Shown piece by piece: positions 1 through 10,242 of a DNA stretch of 64,000 nucleotides. The notes beneath the pieces were generated by a model. That model was not told the origin of the DNA, did not search any database, and saw nothing but the letters and a program-made list of their open reading frames with translations. The DNA is taken from assembly GCA_905478225.1 (NCBI GenBank), contig CAJQHR010000018.1, forward strand, positions 1-64,000, written 5' to 3'. The translations under genes and the position numbers were made by a program. The DNA comes from an uncultured Crocinitomix sp. Lineage in GTDB: Bacteria; Bacteroidota; Bacteroidia; Flavobacteriales_D; Crocinitomicaceae. How positions within the stretch are numbered: position 1 is the first letter of the stretch; each line of letters begins with the position of its first letter.

Positions 1-399
1 ACAAACTTCAAAACTCTTAACTTAAACTTCCATCTCAAATACTTTTCTATCTCTTTGGTCTTTTTCATATTAAAAGTGTATACTAGGGTTTTATTAAACT
101 AGTTCTCTTTTAGTTGACGTAGTCACACTGAGGGTAGATCTATATCCTTGGACTCCTTGTCCTCAGAGCATGAGAATGCAAAAATTATAATGTTAATTGC
201 TAATATGTGTTTCTTCATGAAAAGAATATTTTGAACTTCAAATTAAGATTTGTACTTCTCAATGAATTTCTCACTAAAGATAATCAATGAATTTTTATAA
301 AATCATCATTAAAAATTATTTTCACTTGAAATGCAACCCTTTTAAATTGACCTTCATCAACTATAAAAAACAGGCTGACCACAGCAAACTTTTATAGCA

Positions 400-1292
400 A
401 TGAAAAACATAGTATTGATTCTTGTGGTTTTTGTCTTATTCGGATCGCGTAAGGATAAAATTCAACAAAGGTATATGGCAAATAGTCCAGTTTACACGGA
501 TTATGAAGCATTTAGAAATTCGGGAGGTTTTGAAGCCGCCAAGTCAATTGAACAGAAATGAAATATCTATTTCGCAGATGATTATTTGTTTATGGTGGAG
601 CCTGATAAGGGCATCCATTTTATTGACAACACCAATCCTTCCACGCCAATACAAACAGGGTTTTTAAATATTTGGGGCGCTACAGGAATGTCCATTAAAG
701 GAAACTTTTTATATGCCAATAGTTTTATTGATTTGGTGGTATATGATATTAGTTCTTTTGAAAGTCCGGTAATGGTTGACAGACTAGAGGATGTGTTTCC
801 GGGAGCTTTACCTTATTCGGATAAAAATTATCCATTTAAAACCATTGATAAGTCAAAAGGAGTTGTTACTTCATGGATAGTGGAAGAGATAACAGAAGAT
901 GTCACAAATTCAAATCCGAGTTGGATTGATTGTTTTAATTGTGAGGTGAGTTTTATTGAAACCAATAGCACATTTGATGGTGGCGGACCAAGTGCTGGAG
1001 GAAGCACAGGTGTTTCAGGATCTATTAGTTTGTTTACAATTATTGATGACTACCTGTATATTGTTGAAAATGGAAGGTTATTGCACCCTTTTAATATTTC
1101 AAATCCTGGTTTACCATCTGTAAATGATCCTGTAGTGGTATGGGGCAATGTTGAAACGTTATTTCCATACAATGGGTATATTTTTATGGGTACTCCATCT
1201 GGAATGATCATTTATGAAACATCTAATCCAACTGTTCCGACATATGTTTCTTCACTCAGTCACGCAAGAGGATGTGATCCTGTAGTTGTACA
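400..1292 (+). pseudogene. LVIVD-repeat lipoprotein-like pseudogene, truncated 3' by an IS fragment
   Basis: ATG at 400 is in the same frame as ORF 586..1389. An in-frame TGA at 559-561 interrupts it (…KSIEQK*NIYFADDYLFMVEPDKGIHFID…). LVIVD-type motifs 'VYDISSFESPVMV', 'HARGCDPVVVQ'; homology stops at ~1292. Confidence 0.75.
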
Positions 1293-1530
1293 GTCATGCC
1301 ATGATCCAAGCCTTGATAACCCATGGATTCAAACTTCTTTTTCCAAGCGTAAAATGTCGCTGGATAAATCCCATGTTTTTCCATGGTAAGGACAGCTCCT
1401 TTTGTACTCGCTTCTTTTAGTATGCTGATTTTTTCAGCTTTACTAAAGGTTCTTCTCTTTTTCATTGTCATAAAGATTACACTTTTTTTCTATAATCTTG
1501 TCCGACTAATTAAGGGGCTGAAACATGTTG
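1292..1530 (-). mobile_element. IS3-family element remnant: 5' part of OrfA (HTH) only
   Basis: Minus-strand MKKRRTFSKAEKISILKEASTKGAVLTMEKHGIYPATFYAWKKKFESMGYQGLDHGMT resembles the IS3 OrfA N-terminal HTH, then abruptly joins the reverse of the LVIVD gene. Right boundary approximate. Confidence 0.7.
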
Positions 1531-1700
1531 ACACCCAAAGAGTCTTCATCCATTTTTTTTGTGAAAAAATCCTGTCTACCCACTTTCCAACCAATTTTCC
1601 TTCACTATTGTTTATATTTGCAGCGAAAATATTTTTTATATAAAAATTAGACAAAGCGAAGGCTCAACTCTTTCGTCTTTGTTCTAGAATCTAGAAAAAA

Positions 1701-3239
1701 ATGGCAACGCAAGAAGATAAGCTGAAAGATATAATTGGACATGCTAAAGAGTATGGGTTTGTATTTCCGTCTAGTGAAATTTATGATGGTTTAAGTGCGA
1801 CCTATGATTATGGACAATTGGGGGCTGAACTAAAGAATAATATCAAAAATTACTGGTGGAAATCAATGGTTCACATGAACGAAAACATTGTGGGGTTGGA
1901 TGCAGCTATTTTTATGCATCCTGAGACATGGAAGGCTTCAGGGCACATTGATGCGTTTAATGATCCATTGATCGATAATAAAGATTCAAAGAAAAGATAT
2001 AGGGCAGATGTACTAATCGAAGATCATATCGAAAAGATTCGCGCAAAGATAAATAAAGATGTGTCCAAAGGATTAAAACGCTTTGGAGATGACTTTAATG
2101 AGAAAGAATTTAGAGCAACAAATCCCAATGTATTAAGACGCGCAACTGAAATTAAGAGCATTGAAGATCGCATGCGTGATGCATTAGAAAATGAAAAGCT
2201 TGACGATTTAAAAAAATTAATTGAAGACCTTGGTATTGCCTGCCCATTGAGTGGTTCAAAAAACTGGACAGATGTTAAACAATTCAACCTCATGTTTTCC
2301 ACTGAATTGGGATCTGTTTCATGTGAATCTGCCAAAATATATTTAAGACCAGAAACGGCGCAAGGTATTTTTGTGAACTATTTAAACGTTCAAAAAACGG
2401 GTAGAATGAAGATTCCATTCGGAATTGCTCAGATTGGAAAAGCTTTTAGAAACGAGATTGTTGCCAGACAGTTTATTTTTAGAATGCGTGAGTTTGAACA
2501 AATGGAAATGCAATTTTTTGTACGTCCAGGGGAAGAAATGAAGTGGTATGAGTATTGGAAAGATTACCGCATTAAATGGCACAAAGCTTTAGGTTTTGAT
2601 GAAAGTGCTTACCGTTTTCATGATCACATTAAGATGGCCCATTATGCCAATGCGGCGGCCGATATTGAATTTGATTTCCCAATGGGCTTTAAAGAACTGG
2701 AAGGAATCCATTCAAGAACGGATTTTGATTTGAAACAGCACGAAAAACATTCAGGTAAAAAGTTGCGTTTTTTCGATCCGGAGCTCAATGAATCATATGT
2801 GCCTTATGTCGTTGAAACGTCAATTGGATTGGACCGAATGTTCTTGGCCGTACTTTCACAATCACTTAAGAAAGAGACTTTAGAAGATGGTTCTGAACGT
2901 GCTGTAATGTCTATTCCACCGGCATTGGCTCCTTATAAAGTGGCTGTAATGCCCTTGACAAGAAAAGATAATCTGCCGGAAAAAGCAAGAGCAATTATTG
3001 ACGATTTGAAAATTGATTTTAATTGTCAATATGATGAAAAGGATTCAATTGGTAAACGTTATAGAAGACAGGATGCCATAGGAACACCATTCGCAGTGAC
3101 TGTTGATCATCAAACATTGGAAGATAATACGGTGACGATTAGAGATAGAGATACTATGCAGCAAGAACGTGTAGCAATTGCAGAATTACACGGAATTATT
3201 CATGAAAAGGTAAACATCCGAAAGTTGTTGGTGGGATAG
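1701..3239 (+). CDS. glyS: glycyl-tRNA synthetase (homodimeric type)
   Basis: 512 aa; class II motifs (RPETAQGIFVNY, FRNEIVARQFIFRMREFEQMEMQFF, ETSIGLDR). Confidence 0.97.
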   Translation: MATQEDKLKDIIGHAKEYGFVFPSSEIYDGLSATYDYGQLGAELKNNIKNYWWKSMVHMNENIVGLDAAIFMHPETWKASGHIDAFNDPLIDNKDSKKRYRADVLIEDHIEKIRAKINKDVSKGLKRFGDDFNEKEFRATNPNVLRRATEIKSIEDRMRDALENEKLDDLKKLIEDLGIACPLSGSKNWTDVKQFNLMFSTELGSVSCESAKIYLRPETAQGIFVNYLNVQKTGRMKIPFGIAQIGKAFRNEIVARQFIFRMREFEQMEMQFFVRPGEEMKWYEYWKDYRIKWHKALGFDESAYRFHDHIKMAHYANAAADIEFDFPMGFKELEGIHSRTDFDLKQHEKHSGKKLRFFDPELNESYVPYVVETSIGLDRMFLAVLSQSLKKETLEDGSERAVMSIPPALAPYKVAVMPLTRKDNLPEKARAIIDDLKIDFNCQYDEKDSIGKRYRRQDAIGTPFAVTVDHQTLEDNTVTIRDRDTMQQERVAIAELHGIIHEKVNIRKLLVG

Positions 3240-3262
3240 AAAAAGAAAAGAATTTATTAAAG

Positions 3263-3290
3263 GGAGAACTAATATTAGTTCTCCTTTTTT
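3263..3290 (+). terminator. Rho-independent terminator after glyS
   Basis: Perfect 22-bp palindrome GGAGAACTAATATTAGTTCTCC followed by TTTTTT. Confidence 0.85.
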
Positions 3291-3334
3291 ATTTATTGCA
3301 AATTTGGTATTTTAGATGTACTAATATGAAGCTA

Positions 3335-4501
3335 ATGAAAAAGGTAACAGTTTTATTTTTTCTTTTTTTGTGTTGCGGATCTTCTTTTGCACAACATGAG
3401 CCTTTGGATCAGAAATTAATTACCGAAGAAGATTTAGTTGCGGCCGCGGCTAGTTTTGGCCAAGGTAATGCAACAAATGCTGTTCGATATTATAAAGGAA
3501 TCTTGGCAGGTTTAGTACATATCGATCAATTATTGGCTTCGTATGTCATTATGGATGAGGCGGATGCGCCCGTTTGCGCTTTTATAGAAAATATTGTCCA
3601 AACACTTTCTATTATTAAGCAAACTAAAGAGTCGCTAAAATTATATAAATCGGAGGATTGGATTTTGCACAATAAGATGGAGGGAAAGACCTTGGATTGG
3701 CTTAATTCTGTTGAAGGATTAATGGATGATTATATGGTTAAATTGGCTGAACCTCTTTCAAGAGCAGATGAAACTTGGAGCGAAGATGAATATAAGTTTT
3801 ACGATAAATATTTAGAAGCTTACGATAAATTTTTGGCAATAGATGATGATTAGATCGCATTTCAATACCTGTTTGCAGAAGAAAATGATTTTACAATTGA
3901 GGGTGAGATTGTTATTGGTGAGGATGAGGTAACTGAGATCACACCAGTCATAACGGAAGAGGCTTTGGAAGATAAAGTGGAGTATGAAGAGAATGCATTG
4001 GAGTTTGCTAGAGGTGAAGCTGTGGACGGTGAAAAGTATTTTGAAGGTATTCTAGCCGCCGTAGTTTTAGTAGATGCTGATTTGCGAAATAGTATTGTAT
4101 TGGATGATACGGGTGCTGGTTTAGACGAAATTATGGCGAATATTAAGTCTTGCCTGGTAAATATCGAAACGGCACGGGCATCATTAGCATTATACACCAC
4201 TAAAACTTGGCCTTTGCGAAGTGAATTTCATGACCTAACGTTAAAATGGCTTAAAAGTGTAGAAGGTTTAATGACCGATTATTTAACTGAATTGGCGGAG
4301 CCAATGTCGCGTCCTGATAGCACTTGGTCGCAAGCGGAGTTAGATTTTTACGAAACGTATATTGTTGCATATGATGAATATTTAAAAGTTGATTCCGATT
4401 GGGTCGATTATCAATACGTATTTGCTGCAGAAAATGGTTTTGAAATCTCAGGAACGATAGATGTAGATAGTTGGAATGGTTCATCAGAAACCATTAAGTA
4501 G
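3335..4501 (+). pseudogene. Secreted tandem-duplicated two-domain protein interrupted by an in-frame TAG
   Basis: ORFs 3296..3853 and 3965..4501 are in one frame. Only TAG 3851-3853 separates them; translation continues open (IAFQYLFAEENDFTIEGEI…). N-terminal signal peptide MKKVTVLFFLFLCCGSSFAQ. Confidence 0.75.
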
Positions 4502-4528
4502 GATCCGGATTCTCAAAACGAAAAATAA

Positions 4529-4785
4529 TTACTTGTTTTTCTCTTTACTCGCCTTGTACGCCTTGTAAAATTCCTTCGGCGCAATAAAAATGGTTTTTTC
4601 CAGCTTGGCAATTACATCACCTTTGGCCGAGAGTAATTCATTATGTTTAATAATGTCTAGACGTCCATTCTGGGCAACTTCCGCTTTAATATTCGCTATC
4701 TCATCCTCCGTAAATTCAAAGGTCACAAAAACGCGGCTGCGCGCAGGCTTTTTATAATCGATAAAGGCAGATTTATCCTGGCTAC
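4529..4785 (-). pseudogene. 3' remnant of a DUF4442 / hotdog thioesterase-like gene
   Basis: Open frame DKSAFIDYKKPARSRVFVTFEFTEDEIANIKAEVAQNGRLDIIKHNELLSAKGDVIAKLEKTIFIAP resembles a DUF4442 C-terminus. No 5' part; abuts a TPR fragment. Confidence 0.45.
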
Positions 4786-5287
4786 AATACTATCGCCAAG
4801 AATAAGTTTTGTTTCTAATGATTTGATCCACAGCTCTAATCCCTTGTCATATTCTGACTTCATCATATAAATTATGCCAAGATTATTATAACAAAAAGCC
4901 ATTCCTATACTGTCCTGCAGTTCCAATTTAAGATCCATTGCTTTCTTCTGCAATGGCCAGGGCCTCAAATAAATATTCGGTAGATTTTTCAATGTCAACT
5001 ACTTGATAAGCTACGCCTAATAATCCTGCAATACGACTCCTTAGGTTCAGGTCTTCAACTTGTTTTGAAAGATGGTAAGATTGTGTTAAGTAAAAAATGG
5101 AAGAATCTCTTTGGGTAGAATAATAAAGATCACCAATTTCAAAAAGCATTTGCGTTCTCGTTTTTGGATCTTCCTCTAGAATTAACTTTTCCTTGAGGGA
5201 ATTTATTGAATTACTTTCTTGTCCGTAGGATACGAATATCCCAAAGAAGAGCATCAATAATATGAGGTTTTTTCTGACCAAAATCAA
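4785..5287 (-). pseudogene. TPR-repeat protein fragment (frameshifted, 3'-truncated)
   Basis: Signal peptide MILVRKNLILLMLFFGIFVSYGQ and TPR-like helices. Frame shifts near 4945 (…EALAIAEE / KAMDLKLELQDSIGMAFCYNNLGIIY…). Confidence 0.65.
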
Positions 5288-5411
5288 GGTTAGGTTGCTA
5301 CCATTCTGAAAATAGTAATATTCTGCTAGCCTGGAAGTGTTTTTTGATTAAAAGCCGTAAAATCAGGAATTTATAGCATGTGATAATACATGTTGAAGTT
5401 ACATTTAACGT

Positions 5412-5819
5412 TTATTCCTCTGAGGTCTGAACCGCCATGCAATATTTACAGATAGTAGCTTGTTCGGGTATTAAATTAGCGCAGGATGTGCAATAGTCCA
5501 TATCAAGTCTGCTAATCTGCCGTCTTGTATACATCAGTGCTCCGGTCTCTGTAGGAGCCAAACCACAACTGTCACAAACGGTAACTTCATCATTAACCAC
5601 AGCAGTGCAATATCGGCAAAGCATTACATAATTTGAATCAAGCTTTCTTTCATCACGAATTTCGTCACGCATTTCATCCATAAGATCAGTGAATGCTTCA
5701 ATATCATCCTCTGTGACATCATAAAGAGGTTCTTGTGTTTCGCTCTCATTTGTCAGAAAATCACAAGACACATTCGTGAATGCCATTAAAATAATTGAGA
5801 ATAGATATACGTTTTTCAT
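5412..5819 (-). CDS. Putative lipoprotein with paired zinc-ribbon-like CxxC motifs
   Basis: Lipobox-like signal (MKNVYLFSIILMAFTNVSC) followed by CRYC-x11-CDSC and CTSC-x11-CKYC pairs. Confidence 0.7.
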   Translation of the reverse strand: MKNVYLFSIILMAFTNVSCDFLTNESETQEPLYDVTEDDIEAFTDLMDEMRDEIRDERKLDSNYVMLCRYCTAVVNDEVTVCDSCGLAPTETGALMYTRRQISRLDMDYCTSCANLIPEQATICKYCMAVQTSEE

Positions 5820-5820
5820 G

Positions 5821-6531
5821 TTACTTTTTTAAAACACCAAACAAAATATAACGCCATTTTTTTGGAGTGATAGGGGAGAGTACACGATCGAATCCAGCTA
5901 AAAACTTGCGTTGTTTTTCAGAGCGGCCAAAAAGCCCGAGTACACCAATAGGTTTAGTTATTATTGATTTGTAGGGAGCATTCCAATTAACCATGTCAGA
6001 ATTGGTAATATATTGCCATCTTTCTCCCCAGCCCACAAATTTTTTACGTAAATATTGATGCAACTTACTTCCTTCTAAATTTTCGGCAAATAAAAAGTAG
6101 CCGTCGGGTTTTAGCACTCTAAAAATTTCTTTTAATGCCTTCTCCTGATCTGGTTTATTCCCTAAAGCGCCAATTACAGATTTAAAAACCACCACATTAA
6201 CCGATTGGTCTGCTAAATCAATTTCCTTCACATCAATTTTTTGATAGGTAATTTTATCTCCAACGCCATTTTCTGCATGCATTACTATAGTAGTGTCGGG
6301 CATTGGATTGTAATCTGAGCAAATTACCTCATGACCTTTTAAAGCGAAATATAAACTCATTCCACCTTCGCGTTCACCTAAGGCAAGTACTTTCTGTTTT
6401 GGATTGAAATCGGCATGTTTATTCCAAAACGCAAGGCATTTCGACCAGTTTTTAATATCCCATTGGATAATATCTGCAAGTTGATTTTTTGAAAGTGTTT
6501 GCTGCATTAAAGTCAGTTTAATTAAACGCAA
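5821..6531 (-). CDS. class I SAM-dependent methyltransferase
   Basis: VLALGEREGGMSLYFALKGHEVICSDYN motif I; IFRVLKPDGYFLFAENLEG. Confidence 0.8.
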   Translation of the reverse strand: MRLIKLTLMQQTLSKNQLADIIQWDIKNWSKCLAFWNKHADFNPKQKVLALGEREGGMSLYFALKGHEVICSDYNPMPDTTIVMHAENGVGDKITYQKIDVKEIDLADQSVNVVVFKSVIGALGNKPDQEKALKEIFRVLKPDGYFLFAENLEGSKLHQYLRKKFVGWGERWQYITNSDMVNWNAPYKSIITKPIGVLGLFGRSEKQRKFLAGFDRVLSPITPKKWRYILFGVLKK

Positions 6532-8152
6532 TGGTGTCCAAAAATACTAAATTATCGCCGTGTAATTCAATTGTTACCATTGACTTTAACACAGATCCTT
6601 CATGATGATAGTATTGGCCTTTGTTGTTTTTGTAGAGATCCATTATGTGCAAAATGGCTGAAGTATCACTGTCCTTTATTGGTGTGACAAAGTGTTTCGC
6701 ATAAAACATTTGCTCCGGACTTGGTCTAACATTTGCGAGAATTGCCGCTTCAGGATCACCGTGTTTTGCCATTTCGTAGGCCGAGTTCACCCGATCCATA
6801 TCCAACATTTCACTCGTGTGGTCATTCAAATAACGTTCGCTCGCCTGATTGGCTTTAAGCACAAATAAAGCGCCAAAAATCACAATAGCCGCCAAGCTTG
6901 CAAAGCGGTGAATTCGGGAAGAATAATGATATGAAACCTGCACCAACAAGGCCGCAAAACAAATGAGTAGGGTGCCCGTTTTTAATCCAGAAAAATAGTG
7001 TTTCGTATTGAAATCGTAAAACAAGAAACAGTGCAGAAGTATGGGCAGAATCATCAGCACAAGGAGTAATATTCCCCAATTAAAATTTAGGCGAATCGCA
7101 TGCTGTGAAAACCGTTTTATTCGGCGTAAAATGATAAGTAATACCACAATAATAAAAGCGATAGCAATGTAGTTTTCGGTTGATTTATAATAACTGTTAA
7201 AGGTTGATTTGAGCAAGGTGAAACTTTCACCACTATGAATGCTAAAGTTTGGATTAATGCTTTCGTCTTTGGCATGACCGCTGCGCTGCTCATATTTTTC
7301 CTCGGACTGTTCTTTTAAAGCTTCCCATCCATCAACTTTGGAATATTGGTAAATTGTTAAACTCAATGCTAAGGCCGAGCTCACCGCAATCGCAAAAAAT
7401 GGGAGCAAATATTTTTTTTGCTTTTTAACAATTGCAAATCCTAAAAATAAAAGCCCCGTGAAGAAAGCCGAGAATAAACTCAACCATTCGGTATAGGTTC
7501 CTAAAAAGAAGGTGATGAATATTAGCAGAAGGATGACTTTTTCGTTATTACAGGAGTTGCGTAAATAGCGGATAGAAAGTAATAATCCTCCTATAAAAAA
7601 CGGCTGCACCACCATGTCTGAAAAGAAAAGGTTGCCGTGAAACCATAGGTTTCCTTGTGCAAATAAATAAAGGCCAGCTGCAATGATTCCAGCAAAGTTT
7701 AGTGCTTTTTTTTCAGGGTCGGGGCGAATTGCACCCATTAGAAAAAACAATAAAATGGCCGAAATTAAATGAATACTTAAGGATGCAAATCGAACACTAA
7801 AGACCGTTGGTCCACCTGTTAATTGACTTGAATAGTACAAATAAATAAAAGCAAATGGGGGATAGGAGGTATAGTATACGTCTCCATTTTCGGCAGTTAC
7901 TCCACCCATTAAGCGCCTGTGATAATTGCCAGTACCGTTATAGGTATAAACGGGACTGAAACCGTAGTTCCAAGGGCCGCCATTTTTATCCCAAATCTCT
8001 GCAGTGATGAGAGAATGGGCAGTAATCCATTCATGATTTCTACCTAAAGGAGCTTTTAGATTATCTTTGCGTAATTGAAGAGAAATAATAAAAAGAAAAC
8101 CAATTATGCCAAGCGCAATCAGATCAAATTTATTGCGCTTTACCCAATTCAT
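6518..8152 (-). CDS. polytopic membrane protein, putative GT-C-type glycosyltransferase
   Basis: Many hydrophobic TM segments, large periplasmic loop. Overlaps both neighbouring genes, indicating an operon. Confidence 0.6.
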   Translation of the reverse strand: MNWVKRNKFDLIALGIIGFLFIISLQLRKDNLKAPLGRNHEWITAHSLITAEIWDKNGGPWNYGFSPVYTYNGTGNYHRRLMGGVTAENGDVYYTSYPPFAFIYLYYSSQLTGGPTVFSVRFASLSIHLISAILLFFLMGAIRPDPEKKALNFAGIIAAGLYLFAQGNLWFHGNLFFSDMVVQPFFIGGLLLSIRYLRNSCNNEKVILLLIFITFFLGTYTEWLSLFSAFFTGLLFLGFAIVKKQKKYLLPFFAIAVSSALALSLTIYQYSKVDGWEALKEQSEEKYEQRSGHAKDESINPNFSIHSGESFTLLKSTFNSYYKSTENYIAIAFIIVVLLIILRRIKRFSQHAIRLNFNWGILLLVLMILPILLHCFLFYDFNTKHYFSGLKTGTLLICFAALLVQVSYHYSSRIHRFASLAAIVIFGALFVLKANQASERYLNDHTSEMLDMDRVNSAYEMAKHGDPEAAILANVRPSPEQMFYAKHFVTPIKDSDTSAILHIMDLYKNNKGQYYHHEGSVLKSMVTIELHGDNLVFLDTIAFN

Positions 8153-9579
8153 TTTTCAATGCTTAAACCCGCCGCTGTAATTGTTGAGTTTTCTTGGTAC
8201 GTTTCATAATCGGTATTGATTTCCCAAAGATTATGGTTTTGATCATTGATAATATTGTCTGCGGCCAAAAGCCCCATTAAGATACTATGATCTTGATTGT
8301 TATATTTAAAAGCGCCGTAACGACCAATTACAGATAAGTTGTTAATGCCGCTCAGGTAATTTTCCACTTTTTGCAGTGGAGCTTTATATCCTTTGCCGTA
8401 AACAGGATAACATTTTGGAATTTTAATGATGTGCCCGTCGGAAATTTCCAAGTCCTTTATTAGTCCTGTTGAACGCAACTCTTTTTTACCCAATGCAATT
8501 AATTCTTCATATGGCATATTCCAAATTTCATCTTCATTGTAAGCCCAATATTCTAAAACCACAATGGTAGATTTCTCCCCTTGGTTGATTTCTGGAACCC
8601 AATTGCAAAAGTTCGTAATGCGCCCCATTTGTAAATCATTGGCATGAACATAAAGCCAGTTGTCTGGAAAAACATCTACTCCCTCAACCTTGAGATAAAC
8701 AAGAAGTGTGTTTCTGAATTTTAAATCTGTTGCCGCACGAACCACATCCGTCGGAACATCTGGTAAGTTTTTTACGAGATGAGTGATTGGCATGGATGAA
8801 ATGATATGATCAAATGGAATGACTTCACCAGAAACTAATTCAATTGAGGCGTCTCCTTTATCTCTGGCGTCAACTTTTTTAACTGGAGTTGAACACAATA
8901 CTTTACCGCCATTTTCTTCAATAAAGTGTTGCATTTTATCGTAAACCATTCCTGTGCCTCCAATTGGATAAGCAAATTGATCTACCAATGTTTTGTGTTT
9001 GTTTTTTTTGCTCGAATAAAGAGCGTTTTTCACGGCTTCAAATAACGAAAGTTTTTTGATACGCTGTGCTGCAAAGTCTTCGTCTAATTCAGTGCATGGA
9101 ATTCCCCAAAGCTTTTCGCTATATGTTTTAAAAAATATAGCGTAGAGGCGTGAACCAAACCTTTCAGTCACCCAAGCTTCAAAGGATCCATCTTGTTTTG
9201 TTGGACTAATTTTTTCCTTAAGGTAACTCATTATGCAAAGAAAAGCGCGTCCAATTCCTAACTTAAATAGTGCATCAAAAGGTTTGAGTGGGTAATAGTA
9301 AAATTTTTTTTTATAATAGATGCGTGTAAGCCGATCGACCATGCGGTAATCTTTTCCAACAACTTCTAACCACAGTTTATTTACTTTCGTATCATTGCTA
9401 AAAAATCGGTGAGGACCAAGGTCTACTTTTTGGTTCCAAAGGTCAATAGATTTTGAAAGTCCGCCTACTTTTTCAGACGCCTCATATAAGGTTACTTTAT
9501 ACCCAGCTTTGGTCAATTCGTATGCTGCCGTTATACCAGCAGGACCAGCACCGATAACTGCAATATTCTTCTCTTTCAA
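8149..9579 (-). CDS. FAD-dependent protoporphyrinogen oxidase/UDP-galactopyranose mutase-like oxidoreductase
   Basis: Dinucleotide fold IAVIGAGPAGITAAYELTKAGYKVTLYEASEKVGGLSKS. C-terminal NLSVIGRYGAFKYNNQDHSILMG. Confidence 0.8.
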   Translation of the reverse strand: MKEKNIAVIGAGPAGITAAYELTKAGYKVTLYEASEKVGGLSKSIDLWNQKVDLGPHRFFSNDTKVNKLWLEVVGKDYRMVDRLTRIYYKKKFYYYPLKPFDALFKLGIGRAFLCIMSYLKEKISPTKQDGSFEAWVTERFGSRLYAIFFKTYSEKLWGIPCTELDEDFAAQRIKKLSLFEAVKNALYSSKKNKHKTLVDQFAYPIGGTGMVYDKMQHFIEENGGKVLCSTPVKKVDARDKGDASIELVSGEVIPFDHIISSMPITHLVKNLPDVPTDVVRAATDLKFRNTLLVYLKVEGVDVFPDNWLYVHANDLQMGRITNFCNWVPEINQGEKSTIVVLEYWAYNEDEIWNMPYEELIALGKKELRSTGLIKDLEISDGHIIKIPKCYPVYGKGYKAPLQKVENYLSGINNLSVIGRYGAFKYNNQDHSILMGLLAADNIINDQNHNLWEINTDYETYQENSTITAAGLSIEK

Positions 9580-9583
9580 AAGA

Positions 9584-10240
9584 CTAGATTTTCATTTCAG
9601 GCACTTCATTCGGCACCACCAAATCACCTGCAGTTGCAGCTTTGATTTCTTCAACTGAAACGCCGGGCGCTCTTTCAATTAAATGGAATTGATTGTCTTT
9701 GATTTCAAGAACAGCCAAGTTCGTTACTACTCGTGTAACACATCCTACACCCGTTAATGGAAGTGAACATTTTGAAAGCAGTTTAGATTCACCCTTTTTG
9801 TTGGTGTGCATCATGGCGACAATAATATTTTCGGCAGAAGCCACTAAATCCATTGCGCCTCCCATTCCTTTCACCATTCTTCCTGGTATTTTCCAATTGG
9901 CAATATCTCCGTTTTGTGCTACTTCCATAGCCCCTAAAACAGTTAATTGAACATGTTGCCCTCTAATCATTGCAAAAGATGTGGCAGAATCAAAAATTAC
10001 TCCACCATCCATAATTGTGACAGTTTGCTTACCCGCGTTAATTAAATCGGCATCTTCTTCCCCGTCAAACGGAAAAGCTCCCATTCCGAGCAATCCATTT
10101 TCAGATTGAAATTCAACTTCGATTCCTTCAGGAATATAGTTCGCAACTAATGTTGGAATTCCGATTCCAAGATTTACATACCATTCGTTTTGCAATTCCT
10201 GTGCAATTCGTTTTGCTATTCCTATTTTATCTAATGCCAT
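9584..10240 (-). CDS. scoB: 3-oxoacid/succinyl-CoA transferase subunit B
   Basis: LGIGIPTLVANYIPEGIEVEFQSENGLLGMGAFP motif with the conserved catalytic ENG; GMGGAMDLV. Confidence 0.92.
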   Translation of the reverse strand: MALDKIGIAKRIAQELQNEWYVNLGIGIPTLVANYIPEGIEVEFQSENGLLGMGAFPFDGEEDADLINAGKQTVTIMDGGVIFDSATSFAMIRGQHVQLTVLGAMEVAQNGDIANWKIPGRMVKGMGGAMDLVASAENIIVAMMHTNKKGESKLLSKCSLPLTGVGCVTRVVTNLAVLEIKDNQFHLIERAPGVSVEEIKAATAGDLVVPNEVPEMKI

Positions 10241-10242
10241 CT

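Noticed and set aside
1-400. AT-rich tract at the window start as a regulatory RNA
   Set aside because: No clear hairpin with T tract or ORF; insufficient evidence.
3862-4200. Minus-strand ORF (112 aa) opposite the second tandem repeat
   Set aside because: Ser/Thr-rich antisense shadow; the plus strand is clearly homologous to the upstream copy.
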